From Taiwanofungus camphoratus (Eukaryota; Basidiomycota; Agaricomycetes; Polyporales; Taiwanofungaceae): DNA of 64,000 nt. The notes beneath the pieces were generated by a model. That model did no database searches. It had not been told where the DNA came from and saw only the letters and a program-made list of their open reading frames with translations. The stretch is taken from assembly GCA_003999685.1 (NCBI GenBank), contig CP021226.1, forward strand, positions 1,240,001 through 1,304,000, given 5' to 3'. Positions 1 through 13,260 of the stretch are shown here, in pieces (positions within the stretch are counted from its first letter, which is position 1; each line of letters begins with the position of its first letter). The translations under genes were made by a program, and so were the position numbers.

Positions 1-2
1 AA

Positions 3-431
3 CGAAAGAACGTTTGCGTTTATGCACCACATGCTCGGCGCCGTGGTCCAGGAAAGGCACCCAGAGGGAGCAGGAAATTGACGGCAAGAGCTCGCACGAA
101 TTCATCTGCAAGCACGTCTGGCGAGCCTTCGACATCCCAGACGCCCATAGTGTTCGGCGCTCAACCGCCACATGATGTCCTGGCCGAAACGCAGTTCACG
201 TTCACTCCGCCAGCCGGTGTCCACCACATGCCGAATCAGCCTCCCGTATTCCCGCAAATGCAGACGGCGTTGCAGGGAGGCGGTCAGCCGCTGGACAGCA
301 GGTTCTTCCGGCTGACGATGGATCCGGCTGTTTTCCTACGAGAGCAAGACACGAGCATAGAGGAGCCTTGTCCACATATCGCGGACGTTGTTGAAGAAGA
401 ACGGCAGAGCCCTGCGGAACGCTCGCCCTAG
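3..431 (+). CDS. 3' end of an unidentified gene (partial, cut by window edge)
   Basis: An open frame runs from the window edge to a TAG at 429-431. The last 143 residues are Ser/Thr/Pro/Gln-rich and low in hydrophobic residues, ending in an acidic stretch (DVVEEE) and RSP. No domain is recognised. A second frame open from base 1 to a TGA near base 80 could instead be the true end of the gene, so the reading frame is uncertain. GC-rich composition and even codon use favour coding. The first ATG codons in this frame lie well inside, so a start within the window is unlikely. Confidence 0.35.
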   Translation, partial: RKNVCVYAPHARRRGPGKAPRGSRKLTARARTNSSASTSGEPSTSQTPIVFGAQPPHDVLAETQFTFTPPAGVHHMPNQPPVFPQMQTALQGGGQPLDSRFFRLTMDPAVFLREQDTSIEEPCPHIADVVEEERQSPAERSP

Positions 432-1023
432 GATTCGATGCTATCGCACGCTCGGTAAGTGCCAGAGCGCTCAAACGCCGTCTTCGGATCCCCCGTTTGT
501 GTCGACCTGCTCGTTCCCACCAAACCTTCTCCGTCGTCGAGCAACTCTGACAGCTGACGCACCCGTGGAATAGACCGCTCTCCCGCCGGTGCATCATGCT
601 TGCTTCCGGGTCGAGCATGCTGTGGTTGCTCATTGTCGTGATAGACAGTTTATTTCTTTTCTGGCGTGCGGGTCCTCACTCCTTCCGGACTCGATTCCTT
701 CTCCTCGGTGTACCCTCGACGCAGTAATTTTATTAATAATTAATCGGCACAGTACCGTAGCAAAAGTAATTATTACAGAGTAGACTTCCAGCTTCCGCAT
801 AGCCTAGATTTTAGGAGTACGTAACCAGCTAATTATTACTAGTTGATAAGACGGAGTTTCAGAGTGTTCCTATTGGCGGAGTAGCCCGACTTCGGATCGC
901 CAGCCTGACGAGCGTCTAATCTCGGCGCGGAGCCTTGCTGATGGCTGTAGGTGATCTGGAACACCCCACCCCCGCATACTAGTATCCTTCGCCCACTGTT
1001 CCTTCCTCGACGCTCGCTCCGCC
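432..1023. other. Intergenic region, promoter side of the septin-like fusion gene
   Basis: About 590 bp without a supportable gene. The part at 720-850 is AT-rich (TTTATTAATAATTAATCGG). A pyrimidine-rich stretch with CCTTCCTCGACGCTCGCTCC sits directly before the ATG at 1024, as is common at fungal transcription starts. Confidence 0.5.
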
Positions 1024-3991
1024 ATGGACCCCGTCGACCACAGGGCCCGTCGCGAAGAGCTCGACCCCGGTGAGGTCGTCTACAGTCATGTCAAGGACGA
1101 ATGCACCGCGCCCCACCCCACTGCCAGCGGCGGGACCACCGACAGAACGGACACAGGACCTACCGGCTACACACTCATGGTTGCTGGAAGGCGGACGGGC
1201 AAGACGTCCTTCCTCAGGCTTCTTCTCGACACCAGCAATGTCTCACAAGTGGTCTCCAATGACCAGCTAACGTCCGTCGCCAAGTTCGTCCAGGGCTGCG
1301 GCGGCCACACCTCGCACGTCAGGACGGTGTCTGTCGACATCGACTTGGCACTTGGTGACACCGACGACGCTCACCCACTAACCCTCACTCTCATTGACAC
1401 ACCTTCCCTGGACTTCGAGGATGAGACCTCGTCGCAGAGGACAGTCACCGAGATCCTCAGGCACGTTGACGCAAGATTCGCAGAAAGCATCGACGACGTA
1501 AGTACCTCTAATGCACGCACGCCGAAATCATATTATCCAAATAATCCCTCGATCCAGGAGCGGAAGGCACTCTGCGGAGACCATCACGTTCACCTGTGAG
1601 TTCCTAAAATGGCAGTCCAGAAAAGGAATGATACAATTTGATTGTGCGCCGTGTATATGGCAGTTGCATATACTTCCTGGACCCGGATACCATAATTCCG
1701 CCGTCAGTCTCGGCCCCCCCAATGCCTCCCGTACCAAGAGCGCGCACCAACAGCCTGTCTCATCCCGAATCCGAGCCAGTCATCCTTGAACCGCCTGTCA
1801 CAACGAATCCCCTACTTTGTCGTCCGACACTGCCCGCAGCCGACATTGCGACCATTCGACGGCTCTCAGCGCGAGTGAACGTGCTGCCTGTAGTAGCACG
1901 CGCTGATATGCTGACGAATGACCGCCTTGCCGCAGTCAAAATGGCCATTCGGAGGGACCTGGCAGAAGCCGGTATTGGCTTTGGCATTTTCGATCTGGAT
2001 ACCTTTCCCCAGTATCCACATTACATCAATAAAGACGCAACTGAGTTGACTGCTAAGCCTCCCTCCGACTTAGTGAATGGCCATGGTAATCACACCAACG
2101 GCGCATCATCCGCTGCGACGTCCCCCCCATCTACTCCTATCACTTCCTCGGTCCTGCGACTTCCCTTCGCTTTGATTTCGCCAGATATTTATTCACACAG
2201 CGATGGAGTGGCTAGAGCTCCGCCGTCGCGTCACGAGCTTGTCCTTCAATACACCCCTTCTAAACAGTATTCTAAATCTAAAATTCAGACGCTCTCTAAA
2301 ATCATAACGGGCAAGTTCATTCGGAGCTATAGATGGGGTTCCCTTGACATTATGGATGTTAACCATTGCGATTTTATACACCTACGAGGAGCCATATTTC
2401 ACCATATGCAGGTACAGTGCTCAGTCCACAATTTTGTGAGTTTTCCACAGCTGTTGCTGATGGTTACTGGTCCTATGTTCGTCCCGCGATAGACTCTTCA
2501 AAAGTACACTCGTGAATATCTCTTCCAGAAGTTCAGAGCTGAGCTCCAACTGCAAGCGCCATCGGCGCACCATCCTTTATCGGCCCGACCGCCTCAGCAG
2601 GTCTCCCGCCTGCCTCCTCTCTCGCACGGTTCGCGCCCAGTTCTCGCCATAGAGACCGGTCCTTCTCACCTGCACACTAACCGCCATCCAGCACTGTCAG
2701 TCTCTCGCCCCAACATTGCGCCAAGCGGGGACGTCGCCTCAGCTTCTACTATATCAGCGCAGCCCCCGCCAGTACCACGAGACGCATCACCGAGAACAGC
2801 ATCATCCTCCAGTCAGTCCCCTCTTTTCTTGCGATATTACCGGAGGGATTGTCGTTCTACTGTGTTCGCTCTCGTTCCTGTGATTTCCGAGGGGCACTTT
2901 GGAGTGTCATGCTAACCGATCTGTTCATTGTACATACAGGGTCTCAGCGACAGCGCCCCAAAAAAATCACTGTAGCCTGCAATTTTTGCCGTTGTAAGTA
3001 CATAGAACAAAAGATTTATTTACCGTGTTGACGCATGATCTTGACGTAGCTCGCAAGCTGAAATGTGATGGTGGGAGACCAGCGTGTAGTCAATGTTTCA
3101 AACGGTCGAACCAGTGCGATTACACGTTAAGCCATAAGCGACGTGGTAATGGGAGGCAGCGTAGGCAGCAGTTTGCGGGGAGTGAAAGTGAGGGTGAAAG
3201 TATCGAGGACCCTTCCTTGGAGGCCGAAAATCCTTCACAATCCCCAGAAGTGATTTCTCAGCCCCCTTCACGGCGAAACTCGAACGTCAATATGCTACTG
3301 ACGGAAACTCTTCCGCCATTCGGCACTGCGATTGACCGCCGTGAGGAATCTTCTTCGGTCTTGCCTCCTATATCACGTGCCACTTCTGGTTTATTGGATG
3401 GTCCTTCATCGGAAGCACGCCCTGAACTTCCACCAATTACTACGCTCTCTATCCAATCCGCTGGCTCGGCGCACGATGAATCGCAGCCAATACCTTCCTC
3501 AGAACCCGATGCTCAGCTACAACGGAGGCGCACGTCATCTGCAACATCCGGGAAAAGTAGGACCTCTACCCACGGTTCCAAAATAGTGGCTTGCAATATT
3601 TGCAGAGGTATGCTCTCTACCATTCAATGCAACTCAGCGAACTGAACTATCCTTCGTAGCCCGCAAAACTAGATGTGACGGCGCACATCCAACATGCGGA
3701 AGTTGTTCCCGGCGTTCATTGCCGTGCAACTACGTCAATGACCCGCATTCGAGTGGCGGCCGAGGCCGTGCCAGGACCACCGTGGCGACTCCCCCGTGTC
3801 CCCCAGCTCGCTCCTCCCCTTCCGCTTATCGCCAGTTCACACCGGGGGAGGTTGGAACCTCTAACGGGCACATGCGCCGCCTGAGTGCTATGGACTCCAC
3901 TACGGCTGATCTCCCTACTCAGCCTACCAAGAAATTGAAGATGTCCACCGACATGAGCGCCCCCGCTATCGCAGTCGCCCAGGCGCAATGA
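1024..3991 (+). CDS. Septin-like GTPase fused to two Zn2Cys6 zinc clusters
   Basis: Seven exons join in phase: 1024-1497, 1558-1595, 1664-2411, 2493-2811, 2940-2993, 3050-3607, 3660-3991 (840 aa). The N-terminal half is a septin-type G domain: P-loop AGRRTGKT near residue 58, switch motif DTPSLDF (Ser where septins have Gly), HVHLCIYF as in septin VHxCLYF, ARAD in place of AKAD, and RWGSLDIMDVNHCDF as in the septin YPWG...EHCDF element. Exon 4 continues the septin helix (YLFQKFR) and then a Pro/Ser-rich linker. Exons 5-7 encode two zinc clusters, CNFCRSRKLKCDGG...C and CNICRARKTRCDGA...C, each with six cysteines. The linking intron (2812-2939) has donor GTCAGT, a CTAAC branch site 25-30 nt before its acceptor, and correct phase. 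The alternative is two genes, with the zinc protein starting at an in-frame ATG near 2910 inside that intron. Domains are certain; the fusion is likely but unproven. Confidence 0.75.
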
Positions 3992-4587
3992 GTGGTTCAC
4001 TGGTGCCATTTGATAGTAGAGTTTTTTTGATTTGCATTCTGTGATTTTTGTTTGATCTAGCTGCGTTGTGTTGCTTTGCTTGGGTTTATGGGATCGATGT
4101 TCATTTCGTGCACGAGGAAAACTGTACTATAGTAAATATTGTTCGCCAGATTCATGTTCTACGGACTCTCAGATAGAAGATAGGCCATGCTCTGTAAAAA
4201 AGCGTAGTCAACGTTTGTGCAAAATTCGCAGGGCAGCCATCCACTAGCTGTACAAGCTGACCATAGGTTGACTGGTGTGCATCTGTCCTGTGACTGAGCC
4301 ACCGAAAGGCAAGAAATTCGACTAGTTAGTCAAGTTATGCAATTTTGGTACCAGAAAGGCGACGACTTTTGTTTTTTACAGAGGGTCATGAGCCGCCGAT
4401 TGCCAATTTTGGCGATTGCTAAACGGCCGTGTAACAAATAAATCGAAGGCTATTTAATTTGCAGTGACCCGGAGCTAAAGCAGATTGTCTCGTCGTGTAC
4501 AGTTTCCTGCATTGGACACACTTCTAGCACAGAACGCTCTTTACTCTCCTGTTTCTCTGGTCGTGCGCACCCGCGAAAGTCTGAGAA
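3992..4587. other. Intergenic region between the two septin-like genes
   Basis: About 600 bp with no supportable gene. The first 200 bp are T-rich and AT-rich, as expected of a 3' flank. CT-rich sequence with TTTACTCTCCTGTTTCTC lies just before the ATG at 4588. Confidence 0.5.
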
Positions 4588-6838
4588 ATGTTCAGCTTTC
4601 GCCGTAAGCCTCGTCAGAAAAACACGGATCACAATGGCCCTCCCTTTATTCGTTCCACGCCGTCTTTGCCTGAGCTTTCGACCCAAGGGATACCATGGCC
4701 CGAAAACCTTGTAGATTTGTCATCTCTACCCCAAGATGTTTCACATCCTCCTGCACAAGGTGCGGCCAAAACCTCTTTTCCAAAACAAGGCTTCGGTCCC
4801 ATTGCATTCCATAAACCATGGTCGTCTCCAGGCAAGCCTGCAGACGGATCGATATCGTCGCTGTATATGTCCCATCCTCCTTCGGCCTTCGAAGCTCGGA
4901 AGCAGCCTGCCTTTGTTCGCTCGCGAGTAAGCCAGCGCAAGGCACGCAATCCGACGACCTTCAACGTAATGGTGTGTCGCGTCCTGGTCGCTTCTCTGAG
5001 ACTTGACTGAAATGGACACTATAGGTAGCCGGTGCTCAGGGTACCGGGAAAACGTCGCTGCTCAAATTGCTTCTCGACACTGCAGATATTTCCCCGACCG
5101 CAACGCCTGAACAGAAAGCTGTGATGGAGCGGTTTCTGCGTGGTCCCCTGAAGCGCACCGATACTATCCAGTCAGCCTGTGTCGAGATATGCGAGTCCCG
5201 CTACGACCGCGTTCTGTTGTCGGTGGTCGATACCCCAGGTCTCGACTTTCATGAAGGTCATGAACTCAAGTTGGAGCGTCAGGTTACCACTGTGGTGAAA
5301 TATCTCGACGCCCAATTCTCAGACACTCTGAGTGAGGTACGTTCAATGAGTGTGCTTCATATAGTAGCATAACTTCAAGACCACTGCCCACAAATTCCGG
5401 TATCACAGCCAGACCCATTCATTCTACCCCACTGATGACATGAATTCCCAAATCTCTCTTGGAGATTACTCTTATGGACTAACATTGGGCTGTCTAATAG
5501 GAATCCAAAGTAGTCAGGCAAAGCAAAGGAGATCAACATATTCACTTGTAAGAGCATCAATGGGTAGCTACTTTTGCGATAGTTAAGCTTTTTATCCCAT
5601 AGGTGCATATATATGATTGATCCTGCATCTATCACGAGCCTCCCCTCAAGACGTGCGCAGACTTCGCTACCCACCAAGACCCGTTCGGAGGCTACGATTT
5701 CTCGCCACCCTCCGGACTTGTCGTCATTCTCCGATGATACCACTTCCGAAGACACCGACGATGAAACTCAGGGTGGACTGACTATGTCTCCTGCGGACAT
5801 CCGAGTCCTTCGTCGGCTCACAACTCGTGCTAACGTCCTTCCAGTTCTTGCTCGAGCGGATTCATTGACAGACGAGACACTCTCTGAGATGAAGAGAGTT
5901 GTCCGCCGTGACTTGTACGCTGCAGGCCTCGACTTCGGCGTCTTCGGGCCTGTGAAGGTCGACTCGGAAGAAACGCAGTCGGCCGCACATGTCGGCACCA
6001 ATGGAAACAGCAATAGCAACAATACTGAAAGCGAGTCAGAGGACGAGCCTCATCCGGAAGAACGGCAGTCTCGTCCAGTGATTAAACTTCGGCCTGTTCG
6101 CCATTCTTTGGTGCGCGCATCGTCTCGGTCCCGGTCGCGACTCAGCCTCTCAGAGCTCGCAGCGAGTGAACATGCCACATCGGACATCATGGATACGGAG
6201 AGCGTAGCCAGCGTCCGCTTCTCAGCACACCGCATAGCTAAGACGGATCTCAGCGAGAGCATGCCCTTCGCTATCATCACTCCTGAACATGTCCGTAGGA
6301 GGCGACCTATGAAAGCCTCATTGACTGTCATCGATCGCCCATCCCTTCCTGCAGAAGGAGAGGGGTCAGTGGTAACCCCCTCTGAGGATGGACATGCCCA
6401 TTCTGTAGCGGAATCAACTGACACAATGATATCGCCCGTATCGCTAACTTCCACATACTCCACGCGCAATTTCCCATACTTAGCCGGCCCGCCCGCTGAT
6501 TTGAAGGGGGTGTTCATCCGAAAGTTTAGATGGGGAACCGTTGATGTGCTCTCTCCGGAGCATTGCGACTTCGCTGCAATGCGGATAGCTGTGCTATCGA
6601 CTCACATGAAGGTACGTGGCAGCTATGATGGACGTTAGTATCTCTTACGTAGTGTATCACGCAGATGCTTAAGATCCGTACGAAGGAAGTCTTGTACGAG
6701 AAGTTCAGGACCGAAAAGCTTCTCGCTAGACGTGCCACTCGCAACATTAGCGAAGACGAGACACGCAAGCTTTTGGCAGGTGCGAGCCGCTTCCTGATTT
6801 TAGTCTTGCGAATTCAATCAAACGCTTTATCAATATAG
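4588..6838 (+). CDS. Septin-like GTPase, tandem paralogue without zinc clusters
   Basis: Five exons join in phase: 4588-4971, 5025-5336, 5501-5547, 5603-6611, 6665-6838 (641 aa). After a 128-residue basic/Pro-rich leader the G domain starts with P-loop GAQGTGKT, followed by VVDTPGLDFHEG, IHLCIYM, RANVLPVLARAD (G4) and FRWGTVDVLSPEHCDF. The last exon carries LYEKFRTEKLLARRA, the C-terminal helix of the fold. A long Ser/Arg/Glu-rich insertion separates G4 from the RWG element. Intron positions around the G1, VHLC and HMK/HMQ sites match the upstream gene, so the two are tandem duplicates. This copy keeps DTPG, has ARAD for AKAD, and stops soon after the helix. True septins polymerise into cortical filaments; whether this divergent branch does is unknown. 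Confidence 0.8.
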
Positions 6839-7297
6839 ACCTTGGGTTTTAATTATTTTTTTAAAATTTTATTTGGAAGGTCCTTCTGGTCAAATGCAAA
6901 ATCCCAACACTCATTTACTTCTTATATACCTATATTATTGTTACTTCATATGTTTGTTTGTGCAGTATTTGTTATACCTCTTGATCCGCCATTGACGATT
7001 GGAAGCTGTTATGCATTTCTTTGTTGGAAATTACAGCACAGATCACATGACCTAACGTAGTACTTTGCCTGTCCATACGTACCTGATTCGGTATGTGTTT
7101 GCTGGCGGAGACCAGGTCAAACACGGTCTATTTTTCCTCTGTCCCAGCTAAAATACAACAATCTCGATTCCTTCGGTTGAAATGGTATCGATTGTTACGT
7201 GGTCCAGCGAATTTGAGGGATAGCCAACATCATATATTTGAGAGAGCACTTGTATACTGCACGCTACTTTTACACGAGGCAGTAGAGAAATGATAAA
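6839..7297. other. Convergent 3' flank between septin-like gene and ARO7
   Basis: AT-rich (TTAATTATTTTTTTAAAATT near 6850) with no supportable gene. It lies between two gene ends that face each other, so it probably holds both terminators. Confidence 0.5.
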
Positions 7298-8438
7298 TCA
7301 TACCTTTTTGCTAGTCATCAAAGCATCTATTTGTTCTTGTGACAATCCCTCCAAGCGAACCAACAAATAATCCACCTGAGAACAGATCCTGAATTACAAC
7401 TGATATGCTAGTTTGTGCTGAAACATACCTCTACTTCCTTCGTCAAGGGTATGATATAATCTTCGTATAACTCCACCACGCCGTCGACATCTATTTTTCG
7501 AGCAGACGCATCATCGATTGGTTCGCCATCTGGCGCGAAATTCAAGGCATATAGGCTGGCTTTCTTGCGCAGCCTCTGCAGAAGCTTCTTTTCGACCTCG
7601 GGCTTTGTTATCAAAGCATCGAGGGCTGCACGGTTGGGCTTGAGGATGTAAGGTATGAAAGCGGCAGGATCATCTCTGAACTTCGACTCGGATACGAACT
7701 TCCCTGGTGGTGCGGAAAACCGGTCAGACCGCGAACGCCATAGTCATAACAAGGACACGAGAATTACCGTAGTGCACTCGTTTGCTGATTGCCTGGAGAA
7801 CCTCCAGATCAATTGTCGCAGCACTCCCATAGTTCCCGTCGTCCTCGTACTCTTCATCCCCAGCGATACCTTTCGCGCGCTTAGCAGCTGCTAGAGCCAG
7901 AGTCGCCTGGCGTGTGATACGCGTAACGATTGGACGGGTATAGAAGCTTAGTATTGAGACATTGACGTTGATCTTATTGGGATGCAGGATATTTGGTAAT
8001 GTGATCGGTTTCAAGACAGGAGCAGGTAGCTCAGATGGATCCGTGAATGGATACTCATCTGGACTGGGGGTTCTGATATATGAACACGGTGCTGGACGCT
8101 CATGACAGAAATAGGATCTTGCCTTGTGAATCTACGTGCCTTGGCTGGCGAGCATCATTCCAGCGTCGATAATTGCAGCAGCCCATCGAAAAGTAGGTTA
8201 ACATACCGTGGAAACTCTCCGTCTCTCTCAAGAACCACTCCAGCCAACTCCCTTGGAACCCGCTCTCATTTAGCTCTGTAAACCCACCACGGCGATACAT
8301 CTTTGGGTTATGGGCAAACTGGGCTCGTTCAATGAGTCCAAATATAATGGTATCCTCCAAACGCGTCAAGATCGACCGTATCCTGTCCAAGGACAGGGGG
8401 TCACCCATGAGTGTAAAGTTCTGTTGGGCGGTAGTCAT
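7298..8438 (-). CDS. ARO7: Chorismate mutase
   Basis: Converts chorismate to prephenate in the Phe/Tyr branch of aromatic amino acid synthesis, in the cytosol. Four exons join in phase: 8438-8207, 8091-7768, 7703-7429, 7375-7298 (302 aa, normal for the fungal AroQ class). Diagnostic segments in order: [33 protein letters not shown]-like [60 protein letters not shown] and the C-terminal [15 protein letters not shown]. These match the yeast enzyme, including the NYGSAATxDxExLQxxSxRxHxGK core that carries the allosteric tryptophan/tyrosine-regulated fold. The start at 8438 gives a short leader before the first helix. No damage is seen. Confidence 0.93.
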
Positions 8439-9624
8439 AGTAGGGGAAGAAAAGGAGATGGGTATAGTCGGTTCTCAAGTTGGTCTTGCACTCTCAGCCG
8501 TTGAATCTCCTTTCCATGGAATGGGATGGTTCTCAGGCTGGTGTAGTAGTCAAGCCTGGCAATTCACACAGCGCGCTCCGAAGTCATCGTATCCGACGTA
8601 TCGCGCGCTGCTCATCGTTGAACACACTTCACAAGATCAAATCGACGGTCAAAGTCAAACATAATAGTAGATATAGAGTTGTCAGGCGGCCATATTACCG
8701 AGGTCCCAGCGTCAAATATGAAGTTAGAGACCCCTCGAGTGATCCGCGGAAGACCAACCACATATTCGTATTCAGACTCCTCAAGACGACTCATTAACGT
8801 TGGTTCACCTTGAGAAGCCCTCTCCATCTCGTGGTTTGATAGCTCAGAGTGCCCCCGAATATGTAATTTCATTCCTCACAAGGACCTTGTTGATATTCCG
8901 ACATTCTCACCAATAGAAAGACAGTTCTGCACTGATCATACTCCGAAGAACAACCGCTCTAGTCTCCCAAGGCCGACTAGATACTTCCTTCAACATTCGT
9001 GCTTTAGGGCATCTAAACTGCTGGCACCATGGCCACTGCTAGTGATTTCTAGGCTGTCGACGCTATTCCGATTCAACTGTTCAAGTGCCAATGTATGCTT
9101 CTCGTCCTGCTATCGTGCGAACTCTGCGACCTTGAGCTCATTCCCATCGGTGAGTCTGTTTTACTGGAGTTCTGGAGATCGCTTCTGGCACTTTAGGCTT
9201 TGCTCTGTTCCTGTTTATTTAAGATATGAACAAAACGGGACACATGTTTCATCGACAGCTGGCGACAGTGCATCTGCCAGTTGTGCGGTCTGCTAAGTAA
9301 TGCTCTCGATGGGATGACTAGCTTCTCCCAGGACTATTTATACTGTATCTGACGCCACAGTCGAGTCATAGCTATCCACATACTTAGTATGGGAACGTGC
9401 TTTGCCTGCAAGCTAGGAAGTGTGGATCACGTATCAGATAACAATGACAGGCCGTTTTCAATAGGCTGAACACTTGGGGCCCGGAAGATCTGGAGCCCAG
9501 ATGCCCTTTCTATATGGATTAGGGATTCCGTAGAGGCTTCTTCAGTGGAGGCCCCCAGAGTCCAGCGCAGTTATAAATGTCCTAAAGGAAGGAGGGAATG
9601 CAGCCATCTGCAGCTTTCGTTATC
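8439..9624. other. Shared upstream region of ARO7 and THI4
   Basis: About 1.2 kb between divergent genes. A minus-strand open stretch at 8612-8872 has no recognisable domain and no splice context, so it is not called. TATAAA at 9572-9577 precedes THI4. No thiamine-riboswitch CTGAGA core was seen. Confidence 0.45.
9572..9577 (+). promoter_or_regulatory. TATA box of THI4
   Basis: TATAAA lies 21 bp before the ATG at 9598 and 48 bp before the ATG at 9625. A transcript starting 25-35 bp downstream of it would miss the first ATG, which supports 9625 as the working start. Confidence 0.5.
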
Positions 9625-10817
<1,193 letters not shown>

Positions 10818-13260
10818 AAAGTACTGGTCGAAGAGGGGAAATTCAAATGCAGTGTGCTTAGCGATGTACTCATATGTAGAATGTACCCATGTAATAAAAA
10901 TGATAGTGTTGTTCAGTGGCAGAATGTATCTCTAATGGGTAGCGAACATCTCATTGTTAGTACTTACGATTTATATATCATATCAGTGTCACTCATTTAG
11001 GTCGGCACTGCATCATTGTCGAGTACTTGGGATGCAGTAGGTCCGATACAAACCCCTCACATTTTACAAACATCCGCTCGCCATGGGTGTTGCAGCAGTA
11101 TCTAGCCTAGGGTTCGGTTTTTTTTGGTGACAGCCCGAGGTTAAACTCGAACAAATTGTCTGAAGCTTGAGGCAGCGATAGTCTGAGTGTAAGGATTCCC
11201 TAGATATCACTATTTGCCATTGTTCTCGGATCCCCTCTTCAGTCGGGACGAGGATGCTCCCACATGTGACATAGGACGATTTCCCATACAATACAAGCAA
11301 CAGCGACGGCATAGTCACGCGAATTGTATCGGCCAGTGTGCCAAATATGGTTAACTTATGATCACTGCTTCATATATTTCTGTCTGAATCTGTGAAACAA
11401 CAGCTTGCTTCGTGTCTGCGACTCTGCGTCCGATACGTTTAGTATCATTTCCAGCTAGGTAGGCCCGCAGTTGTAAGACAAAAATGATATCCACTACTGA
11501 GTGCTGGATGCTCTACGTCTCTTGATGAACCGGTGTATGACTTTCCTGTCAAAGTCCATGCGATTTCAATGTGCTCCCGGATATTAACTTCTTGCATTGC
11601 ATAGTGAAGTGACAATGCGTGGTTGGCTGTCCTCAGTGGAAATATACACGCGTTTTACGTATGGTACAATTTGAAGCCATATGGATTACCATAAACCATA
11701 CGATTAGGCTTCCGGCTGGCAAAGGAGACGGGCAGCCATGACCGAAAATAACTATCTTTTGTATTACAATTACGAAAGCAAAGGTGAACATGTTTTGCTG
11801 CAGTTGTTGATATGAATCTGATGACAGTGCACTATATTGCATTATATCTACGGGAAGGCACCGGAGGTATAGATCTTGGTGCCCGTATCTGAGCGATGAG
11901 AGGTGACGGAGCAGTTCACAAGGTGATTCGCACACCAACAGATGGTCCACGCTCGAACTTCGAAGGGTCCATTTTCGTTTGCATCCATGCCCATTCTGAA
12001 CTTGTCTGGTTCTTTTCTTCAAATTTCGACGGATCACAACACACATGACTGAGTCGTTCGATTCGAGTGTTGGGTGTGGTGCCCGATTATTTCCTCTGTC
12101 AGTAGACACCAGGGTTACTAATATCGGAGGACAACAATGCTGAATGTGCCAGCAACATCACTAGAAGCTGTACTATTTGAAAACAAACTTGGTAAGGCAA
12201 TGCTCATTTCGTAGCTCATCCCCGGTGCCTTCAACCGTAATCAAACACGTTTCTTGCCAGAAGTGTACACTGTCAGGCCAAACCTTCTTTTCATCAAAGA
12301 GTGCGTCTGCGGTACCAGAGCTTGGGTTGGTGGTCCTCAGTATCATCAACGCTGCATGCCTTCAAGTCAGCAGCCTATCGCCGCACTGCTTTGCATAAAT
12401 GTCGTACATTCCGATAGTTGTGGAGTCAGGCTTGCCTTGCCTCACCCGAACGGAACGATATACACCTTGTACGGTCTTGAATAATTGCTCCTTTATACAG
12501 CCCTCATGGTCTATAGCTGCTTCACATTTTCTGTTATAAATTCTCATCTATCCACCTTGTTCACTCCTCGACGAATTCTCATCTATCTACCTTATTCACT
12601 GCTCAAGCAGAAGTGTTTTGGATACAGGACTGCCTTCGTCCTATTGCAATGTCAAACTTCATGTCTCGTTTTTATGGTCGTTCCTACGAGAAGAGCCCAA
12701 TCCAAGCGCCCGGGTGAGTTGATAACTTCAGTGAGCATACTGAGATTTGACGAGATATGACCGTGCACGACCAAAAGAGAGAGACTCGTGAAAATAACAG
12801 GTGCGTCGACCCTGCGGTGTCGGAAAAAATTCTCTGATTGTACAGTATGAACACAGGCATCTCTCTACCCCGAGCTCCTGAACATTTACCAAACAACGCT
12901 TCTGTCCTCGTTCGCTTGAAACCTGTTTCAAAACCAAGAAAGAATCGTGCCAAGCGTCATACAACGCCCGAATGTAGCGTTCCTGAAGGTAGTTCATGGA
13001 GGCAATGGAAAATTAACTTTGATGTGTGAGTCTCGTGGTCCATCCACGCACTGGTCGTGTGTACCTCAATCTTGTCTAATCTCTTGTTTAGTTTGTTCAC
13101 GGAGTATACTATTGAAGTATATTGGCGTAAATTCGGGTTTCGTCGGAAATTAGCACAAACTGAAGTCGTGTCTATCCCCTCTGAGCTCCTTGCGAGTGAC
13201 AGACGCGGTGTCTCCAGTCCGTCCCGATATCCGTGTTTCCATTCATGTCGCGTTAACTTG
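10818..13260. other. Long intergenic region
   Basis: About 2.4 kb. Open stretches at 11633-12109 (minus) and 12485-13029 (plus) show no recognisable domain and frequent frame breaks. The last few hundred bases (12840-13260) stay open in plus frames and could include a 5' exon of the NLR gene, which cannot be decided from sequence alone. Confidence 0.4.

Noticed and set aside
4450-5019. Several overlapping minus-strand frames at the start of the second septin-like gene
   Set aside because: No domain, and they overlap the supported exon 1; they are codon shadows.
8612-8872. Minus-strand frame upstream of ARO7
   Set aside because: No domain and no splice context; probably chance, though a gene fragment cannot be excluded.
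9300-9624. Possible TPP riboswitch before THI4
   Set aside because: No CTGAGA or paired aptamer core was found by eye.
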